NCBI RefSeq assembly: GCF_910592395.1
Contig: NC_088321.1
Span: 2,048,001 to 2,112,000, forward strand
Length of the DNA stretch: 64,000 nucleotides
Reading direction: 5' to 3'
Origin: Lineus longissimus
Lineage: Eukaryota; Nemertea; Pilidiophora; Heteronemertea; Lineidae
Below the pieces are notes generated by a model that searched no databases, had not been told where the DNA came from, and saw only the letters and a program-made list of their open reading frames with translations. This document shows, one piece after another, positions 26,201-41,200 of the stretch (positions are counted from its first letter, which is position 1; each line of letters begins with the position of its first letter). The translations under genes and the position numbers were made by a program.

Positions 26201-29200
26201 TCGCCCGTGGCTTGCTGAACAGCATCGCTGATAAGGCTGCGTATGTGCCCGTCTTCATCAACTTCTCGGCCCAGACGAGCTCCCAGAGGACACAGGAGAT
26301 GATCGAAGGAAAATTGGAGAAAAAACGGAAGACCGTCCTGGGTAGGCCACATTTATGTTACGCGCCATGACGGAACAAGTCGCATGTCGCTCCGAGCTTG
26401 ACAGGTTGAGACAGACTGGTTGTTCATTTCACTGTTGTCTGCCTTTTGTGACACCTGAGTACAGTGGAACCTCCCTTAGCGGACACCTCTCTATTAAGGA
26501 CAACCTCTCTATTAAGGACAACCTCTCTATTAAGGACACTAGTTTTGGTCCCAACTTGGTTGTTTCCATTCAATTTGACCTCTCTAATCAGGACACCTCT
26601 CTATTGAGGACAGCAATTGTCAGTCCTTAGGGTGTCCTTAATAGAGAGGTTCTACTGTACATCAATTTCTTCTATTATGTCCTGGTGTCATTTAAGGCTC
26701 ATCTTCAGTACAACATGCGACTCATTTTGTCGTGGTGGGTCACATAATAATTTCTTGATTTAGGTTCATTTTGCTTGTCATTGTATTGTAAAGTGCTATA
26801 CAGCATTTTATTTCCGCAGATTTCACGAACAGCATAGTTTTGCAAATATGAATGATAAATAACAATCGTAAAAACATATTTTTAATTGAAACTTACTCAC
26901 CTACTTAAGACTCTTAGTGCCTTAGAGCCTTCAGTGGCAGATGGGGGTTCCATCAGGGTTCTCCAATCAAGTCTGTTAAATAGCAGCTTTCTGCCTGGCT
27001 GACTCCCATGTGAGGCCCTTCTACAGCAGAACCTCCCTTAGCGGACACCTCTCTATTAAGGACAACCTCTCTATCAAGCACACTAGTTTTAGTCCCAAAT
27101 TGGTTGTTTCCGTTCACTTTGACCTCTCTAATCAGGACATCTCTGTATTAAGGACAGTATTTGTCAGTCCCAAGGGTGTCCTTAATAGAGAGGTTCTACT
27201 GTACAGTGGAACCTCCCTTAGCGGACACCTCTCTATTAAGGACAACCTCTCTATTAAGGACACTAGTTTTGATCCCAAATTGGTTGTTTCCATTCAATTT
27301 GACCTCTCTAATCAGGACATCTCTCTATTAAGGACAGCACTTGTCAGTCCCGAGGGTGTCCTTAAAAGAGAGGTTTAGTGTATTTCAATGTTCATACTTT
27401 AATTTTTTCTCAACAGGGGCGCCTGAGGGCAAACGCGTCATAATCTTCGTCGACGATTTGAACATGCCCAAACTTGACACGTACGGTTCCCAACCCCCGA
27501 TCGAACTTCTCCGACAGTACCAAGACTTTGGCGGCTTCTATGACCGCGACAAGCTCTTCTGGAAGCAGATACGCGACATGACGATCTGCGCAGCCTGTGC
27601 GCCACCTGGCGGCGGCCGTAATCCGGTCACGCCGCGAATGATGCGACATTTCTCCATGTTCTGTCTGCCACCGCCGTCCGAACACAGCTTGAAACATATG
27701 TTTATGGTGAGTCCAAGTTTCTTCTTCTTCATCTTCTTCTTCTTCTGCGTTCGGAATTTTTGCGATGCCCGCTTGACAGTCAGTCTGTTTCTGGTGAAGA
27801 AGTCGGCTGTCCTAGAGAGTTCTGCTACAGAGCTCCAGATCTTTGTAGCCAAGCTGGCTGTCCTAGAGAGTTCTGCCACAGAGCTCCAGAGCTTCGTAGC
27901 CAAGCTGGCTGTCCTAGAGAGTTCTGCTACAGAGCCCCAGAGCTTTGTAGCCAAGCTGGCTGTCCTAGAGAGTTCTGCCACAGAGCTCCAGAGCTTTGTA
28001 GCCAAGCTGGCTGTCCTAGAGAGTTCTGCCACAGAGCTCCAGAGCTTCGTAGCCAAGCTGGCTGTCCTAGAGAGTTCTGCTACAGAGCTCCAGAGCTTTG
28101 TAGCCAAGCTGGCTGTCCTAGAGAGTTCTGCCACAGAGCTCCAGAGCTTTGTAGCCAAGCTGGCTGTCCTAGAGAGTTCTGCCACAGAGCTCCAGAGCTT
28201 TGTAGCCAAGCTGGCTGTCCTAGAGAGTTCCACCACAGAGCTCCGGAGCTTTGTAGCCAAGCTGGCTGTCCTAGAGAGTTCCACCACAGAGCTCCGGAGC
28301 TTTGTAGCCAAGCTGGCTGTCCTAGAGAGTTCCACCACAGAGCTCCAAAGCTTTGTAGCCAAGCTGGCTGTCCTAGAGAGTACTGCCACAGAGCTCCAGA
28401 GCTTTGTAGCCAAGCTGGCTGTCCTAGAGAGTTCTGCCACAGAGCCCCAGAGCTTTGTAGCCAAGTTGGCTGTCCTAGAGAGTTTCACCACAGAGCCCCA
28501 AAGCTTTGTAGCCAAGCTGGCTGTCCTAGAGAGTTCTGCCACAGAGCTCCAGAGCTTTGTAGCCAAGTTGGCTGTCCTAGAGAGTTCCACCACAGAGCTC
28601 CAGAGCTTTGTAGGCAAGCTGGCTGTCCTAGAGAGTTCTTCCACAGAGCTCCAGAGCTTTGTAGCCAAGCTGGCTGTCCTAGAGAGTTCTGCCACAGAGC
28701 CCCAAAGCTTTCAGTTCAAATAGCTCAGTGGGCAGTTGGATCTGCTAGGAAGCGCAGAGAGTCACAGCCACTTCACAGCTCAGAGAAAACGTGTTGCATG
28801 ACGTCATGCGACCATGACATTGCTGAACAATGCAGTATGCTCTCGCATTGGTGATTTAGGGGCAAAAGTCTATATGTCATGAGGCCAGCTGACCATTGTA
28901 TTTCTCTGATTTCCAGGCCATTCTCCAAGGTTTCCTCACCGACTTCCCGCACAAGGTCCGCCAGTGCGCCGAGCCGATCGTAGCGGCCGCCGTTGAGATC
29001 TACGGCAGGATGAGCACCGATCTCCTGCCGACACCCGCCAAGTCTCATTACGTCTTCAATCTTCGCGATTTGTCGAAATGTGTACAAGGTAAGAGAGTCG
29101 GGTCAACAATCACAGCTGTCAGACTGTCCCTGAATGATCTCTTCATTCAGTTGCGGTCATGCAGGCGCAGTGGACACCAAATTGCCACGTCAACATCATT

Positions 29201-32200
29201 TGTTATTATTTCCTTGGTGTCCACTGTCTGGGAACACCCCAGGGTGCTCTGACTTTGGCACTGCACATCTGTAGTGCCTGTGATGAGGAAGTCTCACACT
29301 CTCCCATCTTCGTAAGTGGTCGATTTTTGTCGCAACCATTTGGGCCTAGGGCCCCGCACTCACTTCAGAGTGCATTACTAATGGGCTTCAGCTCCATGAA
29401 GCTTTCATCAGTGCACCCAGCCCCTGTGGATTTCATGTTCCCAAGGTAAGTATACGTACATTGCCACGTCATTTTAAGGCAAGAGAGTTTGGCCAGCCTT
29501 AATGGTCTCACGGACGGCCTAACCTTAAGGGGGTCACCTGACATTGGGCCGCCTGACCAAAATTTAAAAAGAAAAAATTTTAATTGGTAATTTGTTGGTT
29601 CCATTCACCTCTGTAATCAGGACACCTCTCGATCAAGGACAGCACTTGTCAGTCCTGAGGTTATCCTTGATGGAGAGTTCTACTGTGTTAACATCACCTT
29701 GGTTGTACTAATCTCATTATTTCAAAAATTTCCAAAGGCAATAAAAAAAAACAACGTCATGATGAAAATAGTAATAATAATTAATATTGTCCTTCAATTA
29801 TAATCTGAATAGATTTTTCTTTCCCCAAAGTAAATATTTTAGAATTTTTTGCCAATCACAAAAATAATGAGGTGCAAGAAGTTTTACCGAAAATCAAAGG
29901 GTTAATCAGCCAATTTTTCATCTCAGGCGTCCTCCAAGCCGATCCCGGCTGCATCCGCGACAACAAACAAATATGGCGGCTCTTCTGCCACGAGGCGCAG
30001 CGCGTTTTCCACGATCGTCTCATCAACAACGAAGACAAGTTCTTCTTCCATCAGATCATGGCGGAGATGGCGGGAAAACACTTCGGTGAGGTGAGTCGAG
30101 AGTCAACTTTATGTTAACCCTTTCACTCCCAGGGCCCGGTTGTTCAACAGCACAAAAGTCACGTTATCCCTAACGATGACGTTAATGGAAACTGGAACCG
30201 CCGAGCGATTTATTCAACTTTTCGACTTTCACCGCCCGAGAAAGTCAAACTTCCAACTTCCTGTTCGAGTTCAGATTTGTAGCTCCGCCCCCTGTGCCCG
30301 AGCATGCGCAGTTCAATTTGTTATTATTGAGAATCATGTGAGAATCACGTGAGTCATGCGGTCTTTCATTCATGAGTTTTCGTAGTAAATTCCATAGTAG
30401 TGACGTCACTCAATGATTGACAGCTAGGCGCCATGTTTCATTCATGCCTCGTTCTGATCACCCGATACGCGGGAAATGAAAACGAGGTCATACGAACTGG
30501 CTTGGCGGTTTCAGTTCCCATAAGTGTCGTCAAGGACGTTATCTCTTTCAGTTATTCGCATTGCAATCTTCACGTTAACTCTTTCACTGCCAATAACGTT
30601 ATTGAAAATGGGTTGCTAAATTGCCAATAACGTTTCAAAATGTTATTGGCGTGGTGGAGGGCGCCGAAGAGGGCCCGAAGCTCCTGCTACAAAAAAGTGG
30701 TAAAAATGGCAAAAGTGCTGGCAAGATGGGGGAATAACTTTAAAATAGGCCTGGCAGTGAAAGAGTTAAGACTTAACGTCTCCGTCAAAGCTAACATGGT
30801 TTTGAGCAACCCACAGGGTTTCCGCCAGAGGGGGGAGGGGGGGATTCATCCCCCCCTAAAATATTTCAAGGGGGGATATCCCCCCTTAATTTTGAGCACT
30901 AAAGTTTGTTTTACTGTCAAATGAGTAATTTTCATGTTTTGATATGTAAAATAAGAGCATTTGGGAGCCAATTGTAGTGGTTTTAGGGCCAAAAAACGTC
31001 TCAGGAGGGGTCATATACCCTTTTTCACTGATTTTCTATGTATTGTTTTGTTTTAATTCATAAGCCATAATTGGATGATAATTTCTTCGAAACGATCGAA
31101 ACAAATTCCAAAAACTCAGAATATTGCCTTCCTACGACTTCGTGAACTGGAGAATGTGAAAGTACCACTTGGATCGTCACCAGGCTATTTTTAGCGTGTT
31201 GGGAGTGGGAGATTCGAATGGCGCGGCTACAGTAGAACCTCTACTAGCGGACACCTCTCTATTAAGGACACTAGTTTTGGTCCCAAATTGGTTGTTTCCA
31301 TTCAATCTGACCTCTCTAATCAGGACACCCCTCTTTATTAAGGACAGCACTTGTCAGTCCCGAGGGTGTCCTTGATAGAGAGGTTCTACTGTAGTTCCTT
31401 GAAAAGCCACGCCGGTTCATCCAGAAATACAATCCTCGGTTCTCCCCGGGATCGAACCCGGGCCCTATTGCAATGTAGCCAGCGGTGTTGACCACATGGA
31501 TATGAGGCTCCTCAACTTGATTTCAGGCAGATTTAGTCAAATTTGGAGAGAAATTAGGAATGACGGGGATATGAAACATTTCTCATCATCAAAAATACAG
31601 TAGAACCTCTCTATTAAGGACATCCTCGGGACTGACAAATACTGTTCTAAATAGAGAGGTGTCCTGCTTAGAGAGGTCAAATTGAATGGAAACAACCAAG
31701 TCGGGACCAAAACTAGTGTCCATAATAGAGAGGTTGTCCTTAATAGTCAAATTTGGAGAGAAATTAGGAATGACGGGGATATGAAACATTTCTCATCATC
31801 AAAAATACAGTAGAACCTCTCTATTAAGGACATCCTCGGGACTGACAAATACTGTTCTAAATAGAGAGGTGTCCTGCTTAGAGAGGTCAAATTGAATGGA
31901 AACAACCAAGTCGGGACCAAAACTAGTGTCCTTAATAGAGAGGTTGTCCTTAATAGAGAGGTGTCCACTAAGGGAGGTTCCACTGTACCTTCCATTGACC
32001 GAATCGTGTCGTTCATTTCCAGTCCATCGAGCCGGAATCGTTCGTTACGAACCCAATCATTTTTGGCGACTTTATCAAAATGGGCGCCAACAAAGAGGAT
32101 AAGCTGTACGAGGAGTTGGCGGACATCAACAAGGTCAAGAGCGTCCTTGTCGATTACCTCGATGATCTGAACATGTCCTCGTCGAAGGAGATGCGTCTCG

Positions 32201-35200
32201 TCTTCTTCATGGACGCCATCGAACACGTGTCGCGAATCGCGAGGATGATTCGGCAGCAGCGCGGGAATGCTCTGTTGGTGGGCGTCGGCGGAACGGGAAA
32301 ACAATCTCTGACGAGGTAAGAGTCAATGAGTTGCGTTGATGCTATGTCTGCGCGGAGGATGAGACAAGACCACAATTGATTTTTTACACCTTTTAGCAGT
32401 TGAATTGTCAATGTTTGACCGCGACGCATCAAATACTGCGTTCGGTTGTGAATCTGAAATTTAGTTTATGTTATTCCGGACAGTCGGGCAAGTGAATGGT
32501 GAAAAATAAACTGGTAGTTGACCACGGAAATTTTTTGATAATCGACAAATTAGACAGACTTTGATATTTCCACTCTTTTCAGCCAACTGGCAGAAAAAAC
32601 TCAAAACACGCCCCCTATTACCCAATTAGCAAAATTCGAAATTAATTTTTTCATCAAATAATTTCTTTATATCTGTAGACTTGCCACAGCAAATATTTTT
32701 TCAATACCTCTCCAAATACAGTAGAACCTCTCTATTAAGGACACCCTCTGTACTGACAAATGCTGTCCTTAATAGAGAGGTGTCCTGATTAGAGAGGTTA
32801 AATTGAATGGAAACAACCAAGTTGGGACCAAAACTAGTGTCCTGAATAGAGAGGTTGTCCTTAATAGAGAGGTGTCCGCTAAGGGAGGTTCCACTGTATG
32901 TACTTGAGAGTTAAAAACATGCACTCGTCTAATTGATAGGCCTCGACCCTCCAACCTATGAATATTCATTAGTGGTCTTGTCTCGGATGGCGCTGCATGT
33001 AGTAGGTGCTGCCACCTTTCTCAAATTGACCAAATCATCACTGGCGGCTTTTTGAAAATGTCCGTCCTTACGCCAAGCCCGAGGTGGGCATGGTAAGATG
33101 TCGATTTCTCTTCGACGCTGCATGATAAGGACGTCCTGTGGACTGCTTTTTAGCAGGGCAACCAGCTTCCTTTTGTTAGATGTCATACTTCCACTGGCCT
33201 GTCAGTTCATGCTGAGGTGAATTCAGAATGTGAAACTTTGGCCACATTGAAGGTACCTTTCAGAGAAACTCCTTCAAAATTTGTGAAAGTATCCTGCTTT
33301 TGCATTGATTGAATAGACAACTTGCAAAAATAAATTTCGGCCATTTTGAAAAGGCCTTTTCACAGGCAGTGTCCATTTAGATTTACCGTGACATAAAAGT
33401 CATGTTTTGAATCCTATCTTCATCAAAAGCATTCAAAATATCATAAACATTGGGTGACGTGGACAACTTCAAGTAATTTGCTTGAATCAGCCTGTCCATT
33501 GTTACCTTTATGCCGTTGTAAACAAACGTTGACTGTGAAAGGCCTTTTCAAAATGGCCGACATTTATTTTTGCAAGTTGTCTTGAGGATTATACAGTAAT
33601 TTCCTGTTAACTGCATGCCACGGGAGCCGTGCCACACGTAAAAACCGATGGTGTTTTGTGAGATGTACTGAAAGGGTTAACATCCTTCTATTGAAGTCTC
33701 TTCCGCTTAAATCTTTCTAGGACACATATTTTCAAGAAAGGAAATGTGTGTCTTGTAGATAAACGTCCTTAGAGCTTCATATTTTAATGATAAAAGATAG
33801 ATAAAATCAATGTTTTCAACGACATGCAGTTTATTTTCAGTAAAGCAGATGTCCACCATTGCATAGCTTACAGGGTGTGGCAGAAAACTTACACATTACA
33901 AGACACACTTCAATAACATTCTTCCACCTATTGGATGTATCAAATACTAAATACTCTCCTGTCTGCTTAAATCTTTCTAAAACCGATATTTTCAAGAAAA
34001 GAAATGGGTGTCATGTAGATTAACATTCTTCTATTGAAGTCTCTTCTGCTTAAATCTTTCTAGGACACATATTTTCAAGAAAGGAAATGTGTGTCTTGTA
34101 AATAAACGTCCTTAGAGCTTTATATTTTAATGATATATTCAACAACATGTAGTTTTTTTTCAGTAAAGCAGATGTCCACCATTGCATAGCTTACAGGGTG
34201 TGGCAGAAAACTTACACATTACAAGACATACTTCAATAACATTCTTCCACCTATTGGATGTATCAAATACTAAATACTCTCCTGTCTGCTTAAATCTTTC
34301 TAAAACAGATATTTTCAAGAAAAGAAATGGGTGTCTTATAGATTAACATCCTTAGTGCTTTATATTTTAATGATAAAAGATGGATAAAATCAAATGTTTT
34401 AACACTTTGAAGCCCAGGCACGGACATGTCCGTGATGGCCAAACACGGCTGAATGCCCAGTCACGGATATACTTGTGATAGCATATTAGCCTATTTTCAA
34501 TCTGTCCTGACGATCTCCTGGCTTTCAGTATTGCCTCCTGTACACAACTGATAAACTAACGATGACTTCCAATAAATTGACAGCCGTAGCAGACGGCATT
34601 TAGTTCTCTGGCGGCCTTTAGAGGGCCTCAATGACACATGTCAAAATCCTGTGTATCATTTAGTCGAACACTACCATTTGATGTTGGAGGACAATTTGGG
34701 GGCCAAATCCCCAATAAACATTCTTTACATGTTTGAACATTGTTTTTCTTCCCTTGGAGTTGTGTCAGGAGTTACAAGACACATTTATTTTCACAATCTG
34801 GTGACATTATTGGCTAAAAACAACTTTCGCTAACATTTAAATTACACAATTTCACGGGAAATTTGGAGAAAACGTACAGAGTGACATTGAATGAAGGTTA
34901 TATAGACTTATTATACATCAACAGAAAGAGCTTTGATAGCTGATTACAATGGTGTAGAGTTTTATTGGATAAGGAGGGCAGAATTTTTTTAATGTTTTGT
35001 TAAATATCGGCACTTTTTCAGAAAATCGCTCGGGAATAACTGACTGCGCTGGAAATGGCACCCGGGCCTGAAAGAGTTAATGACATTGTACTTGATATTT
35101 TTTTTCATTGAAGTGGATGTCCACCATTGCAACAGAATACATATTAAACAGCAACATCAGGGCATTCTAACGACTATAAGCAGGTTGTCGGGGTGTCAGG

Positions 35201-38200
35201 TTGACCGAGGGGGCACCAGAAAACTGACAGGCTGCCACTGGGACCGACAGGCTGCTAGGGTTTTAGCAGCCTGTTGCAAACAAAAATTCAATTTTTTGGA
35301 TTTTCTTCAAAATCTTTTTTTGGGTTTTGACACCCCAATCACATTTTAACCACCAAACACATGGCAAATGAGTATAAACAAGTCTATTTCAGCCTCGAAA
35401 TTTTTCGTTATTTGGGCTAAATACTGCATTGAGTCAATCCCAAAAAGTGAGTTTGGGGTCATCGTGCGTTTTTCCCGGCATTATCTCTTCTTCAGTGACT
35501 ACCATTGACAACCAGCTCTGAGGAGAAGTTGGAAAACCCTGAACATTCTGCCACCTATTGGATGTGTCTTATACTAAATACTCTCGTGTCCTACTAAATA
35601 CCTAATGTGACCCACCACGGCAAAATGAGTCGCATGTCGCACAGAAGATGAGCCTCAAATGACACCAGGACATAATAGAAGAAATTAATACACTCAGATT
35701 TCACAAAAGGCAGACAATAGTGAAATGAACAACCAGTCCGTCTCAAACTTTCAAGCTCGGAGCGACATGCGACTCATTTTGCTGTGGTGGGTCAAAAATA
35801 CTCTAGATCCTTGGCTATGACACCTGACAAAGGAAAGTGGCTAGGCCCAGCCCAGTTGATGACTAATCATGGTGTCATCCTAGGCCTTTAATTGAGGCCT
35901 ATTACAAATTCATGGTTGAGTTATGCAGAAGTGGGGTCGGAAGTTTGCGCTGTATGGTTTCCAAAATGCCCTTTCATTGGTGAGTGTCCATTCTAAAATT
36001 TATTTATTGTATCATCCAATTATAAGAATAAATTATGGTCATTATGAATAAAAAAGGTCCTGATTCATAACCATACTCATGATCAATAGGCCCATTGGAC
36101 CAATCCAATGCAAGTAGGCTTATAGTCATAGTACCAAAACTTTATGCGTAATCTTATGGGATGGAGCCAAGGATCTAATACATAATGTCAAAGTGACCAA
36201 TATGAAGTGGCCATCTAGAATAAATGCCAGAACAAGTCATCTTATGCAAACACCAAAAACACCAATACCATTTTTTACATTCATTGTAAATAAATTCCAA
36301 CCAAACGAAATTTTCTTTTTTAAACATTTTTCGGAATATGAACTAATGAAACTAAAGTTGACCATGATCTTAATCAGAATTTTATGAATCTTCCAAGGAT
36401 CAATTAACAGATTTTATAAACATATAGAATAATAGGCCTACAGCCTCTAACCATTTGTAATGGAATAAAATGAAGTTTCTGATAACCATGGCAATAATTA
36501 AGAAACAATCCTGACGACTATTGGATGTGTCTAGTTCTAAATACTCTTGTGTCCTACTAAATACTAAACATTCTAATACATAATGTCAAACTGACCAATA
36601 CGCAGTGGCCATCTAGAATAATTAAACACACAAGTCATTTTATGCAAACACCAAAAACACCAACACCATTTACATTCATTGTAAATAAATTCCAACCAAA
36701 CTAAATTTTTTTTTTTTTTAATTTTTGGAATATGAACTAATGAAACTAAAGTTGATCATGATCTTAATCAGAATTTTCTGAATCTTCCAAGGCTCAATTA
36801 ACAGATTTTATAAACATATAGAGTAATAGGCCTACAGCGTCTAACCATTTGTAATGGATCAAATGAAGTTTCTGATAATCATGGCAATAATAATGAGACA
36901 GTCCTGACGACTATTGGATGTGTCTAATTCTAAATACTCTTGTGTTCTACTAAATACTTAATATTCTAATACATAATGTCAAACTGACCAATACGCAGTG
37001 GCCATCTAGAATAATTAAACAAACAAGTCATCTTATGCAAACACCAAAAACACCAACACCATTTTTTACATTCATTGTAAATAAATTCCAACCAAACTGA
37101 ATTGTGTTTTTTTTTAAAGTTTTGGACTATGAACTAATTTAACTTTAAGTTGATTATGATCTTAATCAGAATTTTATGAATCTTCCAAGGATTAATTAAC
37201 CAAATAAGTCATCTTATGCAAACACCAAAAAATTCAACATCAACGCCATTTACATTCATTGTAAATAAATTCCAACCAAACTAAACATTTGTTTTCTTCT
37301 AATGTTTGGAATATAAACTAATTTAACTAAAGTTGATCATGATCTTAATCAGAATTATATGGATCTTCCAAGGATCAATTAACAGATTTTATAAACATAT
37401 AGAGTAATAGGCCTACAGCCTCTAACCATTTGTAATGGATCAAACGAAGTTTCTGATAACCATGGCAATAATTAAGAAACAATCCTGACGACTATTGGAT
37501 GTGTCTAATTCTAAATACTCTTGTGTCCTACTAAATACTAAACATTCTAATACATAATGTCAAACTGACCAATACGCAGTGGCCATCTAGAATAATTAAA
37601 CAAACAAGTCATTTTATGCAAACACCAAAAACACCAACACCATTTTTTACATTCATTGTAAATAAATTCCAACCAAACTAAATTTTTTTTTTTTTTTTAG
37701 TTTTGGAATATGAACTAGTGAAACTAAAGTTGATCATGATCTTAATCAGAATTTTATGGATCTTTCAAGGATTAATTAACCAAACAAGTCATCTTATGCA
37801 AACACCATAAACATCAACACCATTTACATTCATTGTAAATAAATTCCAACCAAACTAAATTTTTTTTTTTTTTTTAATTTTTGGAATATAAACTAATTTA
37901 ACTAAAGTTGATCATGATCTTAATCAGAATTATATGGATCTTCCAAGGATCAATTAACAGATTTTATAAACATATAGAGTAATAGGCCTACAGCCTCTAA
38001 CCATTTGTAATGGATCAAACGAAGTTTCTGATAACCATGGCAATAATTAAGAAACAATCCTGACGACTATTGGATGTGTCTAATTCTAAATACTCTTGTG
38101 TCCTACTAAATACTAAACATTCTAATACATAATGTCAAACTGACCAATACGCAGTGGCCATCTAGAATAATTAAACAAACAAGTCATCTTATGCAAACAC

Positions 38201-41200
38201 CAAAAACACCAACACCATTTTTTACATTCATTGTAAATAAATTCCAACCAAACTGAATTGTGTTTTTTTTTTAAAGTTTTGGACTATGAACTAATTTAAC
38301 TTTAAGTTGATTATGATCTTAATCAGAATTTTATGAATCTTCCAAGGATTAATTAACCAAATAAGTCATCTTATGCAAACACCAAAAAATTCAACATCAA
38401 CGCCATTTACATTCATTGTAAATAAATTCCAACCAAACTAAACATTTGTTTTCTTCTAATGTTTGGAATATAAACTAATTTAACTAAAGTTGATCATGAT
38501 CTTAATCAGAATTATATGGATCTTCCAAGGCTCAATTAACAGATTTTATAAACATATAGAGTAATAGGCCTACAGCGTCTAACCATTTGTAATGGATCAA
38601 ATGAAGTTTCTGATAACCATGGCAATAATTAAGAAACAATCCTGACGACTATTGGATGTGTCTAATTCTAAATACTCTTGTGTCCTACTTAATACTAAAC
38701 ATTCTAACACATAATGTCAAACTGACCAATACGCAGTGGCCATCTAGAATAATTAAACAAACAAGTCATCTTATGCAAACACCAAAAACACCAACACCAT
38801 TTACATTCATTGTAAATAAATTCCAACCAAACTAAATTTTTTTTTTTTAATTTTTGGAATATGAACTAATGACACTAAAGTTGATCATGATCTTAATCAG
38901 AATTTTCTGAATCTTCCAAGGCTCAATTAACAGATTTTATAAACATATAGAGTAATAGGCCTACAGCGTCTAACCATTTGTAATGGATCAAATGAAGTTT
39001 CTGATAATCATGGCAATAATAATGAGACAGTCCTGACGACTATTGGATGTGTCTAATTCTAAATACTCTTGTGTCCTACTAAATACTAAACATTCTAACA
39101 CATAATGTCAAACTGACCAATACGCAGTGGCCATCTAGAATAATTAAACAAACAAGTCATCTTATGCAAACACCAAAAACACCAACACCATTTACATTCA
39201 TTGTAAATAAATTCCAACCAAACTAAATTTTTTTTTTTTAATTTTTGGAATATGAACTAATGACACTAAAGTTGATCATGATCTTAATCAGAATTTTCTG
39301 AATCTTCCAAGGCTCAATTAACAGATTTTATAAACATATAGAGTAATAGGCCTACAGCGTCTAACCATTTGTAATGGATCAAATGAAGTTTCTGATAATC
39401 ATGGCAATAATAATGAGACAGTCCTGACGACTATTGGATGTGTCTAATTCTAAATACTCTTGTGTCCTACTAAATACTAAACATTCTAATACATAATGTC
39501 AAACTGACCAATACGCAGTGGCCATCAAGAATAATTAAACAAACAAGTCATCTTATGCAAACACCAAAAACACCAACACCATTTACATTCATTGTAAATA
39601 AATTCCAACCAAACTAAATTTTTTTTTTTTTTAATTTTTGGAATATGAACTAGTGAAACTAAAGTTGATCATGATCTTAATCAGAATTTTATGGTTCTTC
39701 CAAGGATTAATTAACCAAACAAGTCATCTTATGCAAACACCATAAACATCAACACCAACACCATTTACATTCATTGTAAATAAATTCCAACCAAACTAAA
39801 TTTTTTTTTTTTTTAAATTTTTGGAATATGAACTAATGAAACTAAAGTTGATCATGATCTTAATCAGAATTTTATGAATCTTCCTAGGATCAATTAACAG
39901 ATTTTATAAACACATACAGTAATAGGCCTACAGCGTCTAACCATTTGTAATGGAATAAAATGAAGTTTCTGATAACCATGGCAATAATTAAGAAACAATC
40001 CTGACGACTATTGGATGTGTCTAATTCTAAATACTCTTGTGTCCTACTAAATACTAAACATTCTAATACATAATGTCAAACTGACCAATACGCAGTGGCC
40101 ATCTAGAATAAATGCCAGAACAAGTCATCTCATGCAAACACCAAAAACACCAACACCATTTACATTCATTGTAAATAAATTCCAACCAAACTAAATTTTT
40201 TTTTTTTTTAATTTTTGGAATATGAACTAATGAAACTAAAGTTGATCATGATCTTAATCAGAATTTTCTGAATCTTCCAAGGCTCAATTAACAGATTTTA
40301 TAAACATATAGAGTAATAGGCCTACAGCCTCTAACCATTTGTAATGTACCAAACGAAGTTTCTGATAACCATGGCAATAATTAAGAAACAATCCTGACGA
40401 CTATTGGATGTGTCTAATTCTAAATACTCTTGTGTCCTACTAAATACTAAACATTCTAACACATAATGTCAAACTGACCAATACGCAGTGGCCATCTAGA
40501 ATAATTAAACAAACAAATCATTTTATGCAAACACCAAAAACACCAACACCATTTTTTACATTCATTGTAAATAAATTCCAACCGAACTATTTGTTTTAAA
40601 ATTTTCGGTATATGAAGTAATGAAACTAATGTTGATCATGATCTTAATCAGAATTTTATGGATCTTCCAAGGATCAATTGAGAGATGTTATAAACATAAT
40701 AATAGAATAAGTATAGTATGACAGCTATATTAAGTATAGTACGACAATTAATTAAGTATAGTACGACAACTAGTTAAAAAAAGAAAATGTCGCTCGGATA
40801 GAGCTAAAATGTTGGCCTAAACCGAGCCATTCTGTGTGTAGGGAGCTTGACCTACTCGATGCATATTATACTGAGGGCGGTCATGCATCAAGTTCATGAC
40901 CCCGATCTTAGATCAGTGTGTCTAGAGTATCTAGAGTAAAGTCTAGAGTCCAGAGTCTAGAGGATCTAGACATGCATTGTGACATGCTTTGCACTGTAAA
41001 CTACCCTTTTGCTATTCACTTTGAGCAGTTCATCCCTTGAGAAAGAAAAGGTTCCAAATATCATGAAAATAAAATCGCTCACTTCCCTTAGCAGATATCA
41101 GCTGATGGGGTGTGTGATAAAAACATGACATTAAGGTGCATTTTGAGGTAAATGGGGATTATTTTTTGGTTACGGATAACGGAATGAAAAAAATTTGCAA

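Noticed and set aside
27341-28854. 460-, 385- and 364-codon frames in the 51-bp array
   Set aside because: The unit is a multiple of three and lacks stops in several frames on both strands. Only 27417-27706 is real coding sequence (exon 23).
36193-36387. Small ORFs recurring in the satellite (also 42896-43090)
   Set aside because: Same satellite segment twice; A+T-rich, no conserved start or function, disrupted in most units.
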